Assembly: GCA_002343335.1 (NCBI GenBank)
Contig: DDSI01000163.1
Coordinates: 2,579 to 7,915, forward strand
Origin: Bacteriovoracaceae bacterium UBA2394
GTDB lineage: Bacteria; Bdellovibrionota; UBA2394
Direction: 5' to 3'
Length of the DNA: 5,337 nucleotides
A model generated the notes under the pieces. That model did no database searches. It worked only from the letters and a program-made list of their open reading frames with translations, and was not told where the DNA came from. The translations under genes and the position numbers were made by a program. This document shows positions 4,289-5,337 of this stretch, piece by piece (position 1 is the first letter of the stretch; every line of letters begins with the position of its first letter).

Positions 4289-5337
4289 GCAAATTGCGGT
4301 GGCAATTTGCTTGAGGCGAGGCCTTTGCCAAAGACCTTCTTCTACCATCCACTGTCGATTTGAAAGTCGACTGTATTCTTGTTCATCATCGTAATACGCT
4401 GACTCAAGTAAGACGGTCGCGGCGGATCGTTTTTTCAGCAGAGCAAGTTTGCGAGAGAAAATTCCAGGTTCTAATTTGTTTATGATTTGTTCTGTGAACT
4501 CAGGATAACTTTCCTTTCCGGGCAAATTTATCGCTGTGAGCTCGCGTATCAACTTCCTCGCAAAATCGATATCTTGAGAATTTGCCTCCCAAGGGACAAA
4601 TGCACTTGAAAGGTTCTTGCTTCTTTCAATCCTTGGAGAAGCGTTGAAATGGAGGCTTAAAGCGCGCACTCGGTCCGCCTTTGTTAGAATGGCCTGACGT
4701 CGTTTGAGAGTCTCGAGCGGGTCTTCCCAGGAGGGTTGCCCACTTCTCGTAAGGAGAATTTTCTTTTTCGATAAGCATTCTTTATTCACTAAGCTGGCTA
4801 ACTCAAATGTCAGATCCGATTCTTTTATGTTGCGAAACGCATTGGCGTCCAGAGAGCTGCCCGTATGGCCCGCATCCAAAATGAAATCGATGTCTTTGAG
4901 GGGACGACTTTCTGGGGTCCCCCATGTCTTCATTTTTTTTGTCAGAAAGGGAGCTACCTTTTTAAAAAGCGCGTCGAAATCTTCTGGAGTCGAAATGTCG
5001 TGCCCGCCGCGGTAAAGGAAATTGACTGAATCTTCCGCATGATCAAGATCGTGAATTCCTCGAATTGAAAAAAATGGAATTCGCTGGCGAATACAATATT
5101 GCTTGAGAGAAGTCGACAGCCCGCCCACTTGATCAATGATGCCCGAGACACGATACCCCTCTCTTAAGAGTTGCTTCTGCATCTGAACTCCCGCAGAGAC
5201 GGACCAACTTGCTACTGTTTTTACGCCGTTTTCGCGAAGGAATTGAAAGACTGCCTGAAAAAATTCTTTCATTTCACCAGACGGTAGGCGAATGGCTTCG
5301 TATCCAGCCCCCCGTCCCGTGCTGCCAGGATAATTAA
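4271..5337 (-). CDS. Alpha/beta-hydrolase (prolyl-oligopeptidase-like) fused to N-acetylmuramoyl-L-alanine amidase (5' partial)
   Basis: The minus-strand frame stays open to the window edge, so the Met codon at 5272 is not the start. The 21 residues before it read NYPGSTGRG...LPSGE, which matches the NYRGSTGYG motif of S9/prolyl-oligopeptidase hydrolases. Numbering from that internal Met, the N-terminal domain has WSVSAG with nucleophile Ser26 (first Gly of GxSxG replaced by Ser), Asp75 in GIHDLD and His91 in YRGGHD, a plausible Ser-Asp-His triad. The C-terminal domain (about 127-333) is Amidase_3, a zinc amidase cutting the MurNAc-L-alanine bond of peptidoglycan. It has DAGHTG (His136), Glu151 in ESDL, SLHFNAS (His208) and VLLESAYYDDEQE (catalytic Glu290), so all expected ligands are present. 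Any signal peptide lies outside the window. The 3' end overlaps the convergent gene by 4 bp. The amidase call is firm and the hydrolase call good. Whether the first domain is active is unknown. Confidence 0.88.
   Translation of the reverse strand, partial: NYPGSTGRGAGYEAIRLPSGEMKEFFQAVFQFLRENGVKTVASWSVSAGVQMQKQLLREGYRVSGIIDQVGGLSTSLKQYCIRQRIPFFSIRGIHDLDHAEDSVNFLYRGGHDISTPEDFDALFKKVAPFLTKKMKTWGTPESRPLKDIDFILDAGHTGSSLDANAFRNIKESDLTFELASLVNKECLSKKKILLTRSGQPSWEDPLETLKRRQAILTKADRVRALSLHFNASPRIERSKNLSSAFVPWEANSQDIDFARKLIRELTAINLPGKESYPEFTEQIINKLEPGIFSRKLALLKKRSAATVLLESAYYDDEQEYSRLSNRQWMVEEGLWQRPRLKQIATAICSALKN
4288..4311. repeat. Perfect 10-bp hairpin downstream of the exported-protein gene
   Basis: AGCAAATTGC and GCAATTTGCT are exact reverse complements around a 4-nt GGTG loop. 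The hairpin starts 14 nt after the stop of the plus-strand gene and sits inside the last codons of the amidase. It has no T-tract on either strand. It may stabilise the 3' end of the plus-strand message or act as an imperfect terminator. Confidence 0.45.

Noticed and set aside
4704..5015. Plus-strand open frame of 103 codons.
   Set aside because: It is fully antisense to the Amidase_3 domain, whose catalytic residues are intact, so it is a shadow frame.

Overview
The window is a compact stretch of bacterial chromosome, probably Gram-negative. The support is a lipoprotein with an aliphatic/Thr/Ala-Cys lipobox, two small exported proteins, a zinc amidase domain for peptidoglycan, and a phytochrome-type sensor kinase. 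I cannot name the species. Alternating strands, overlapping 3' ends and a membrane-anchored amidohydrolase would fit a Bdellovibrionota- or delta-proteobacteria-like genome, but that is only a guess. No transposase, integrase, phage gene or CRISPR array is visible.

Layout from left to right: the C-terminal half of a histidine kinase (1-663, +); a small lipoprotein with a META/HslJ-like pattern (804-1238, +); a tRNA-Arg with anticodon CCT (1279-1351, +). On the minus strand a lasso-peptide B2-type cysteine peptidase homologue (1507-1911) is followed, with an ATGA overlap, by a small acidic ORF (1235-1510) whose tail runs antisense through the tRNA. Next comes a small exported protein with a repeated CX10C motif (2055-2363, +). 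It is convergent with a membrane-anchored D-aminoacylase-like amidohydrolase that lacks its HxH metal motif (2347-3777, -). That gene lies 17 bp head-to-head from a small exported beta-rich protein (3795-4274, +). The last gene (4271 to beyond 5337, -) joins an alpha/beta-hydrolase (prolyl-oligopeptidase-like) domain to a C-terminal Amidase_3 domain, and its N-terminus lies outside the window.

Gene-free stretches are all short: 664-803 and 1912-2054 hold candidate promoters, 1239-1278 leads into the tRNA, and 1352-1506 is gene-free only if the small acidic ORF is spurious. The two gene pairs at the right overlap at their 3' ends by 17 and 4 bp.

Functional links are inferential. The amidase acts on peptidoglycan stem peptides, and D-aminoacylase-family proteins act on N-acyl-D-amino acids. 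Both could therefore belong to cell-wall turnover, but the amidohydrolase may no longer be a normal enzyme. The most unusual parts are the orphan B2 peptidase with its coupled acidic ORF and its divergent Cys-patterned neighbour, the hydrolase-amidase fusion, and a perfect 16-bp palindrome between two divergent start codons.
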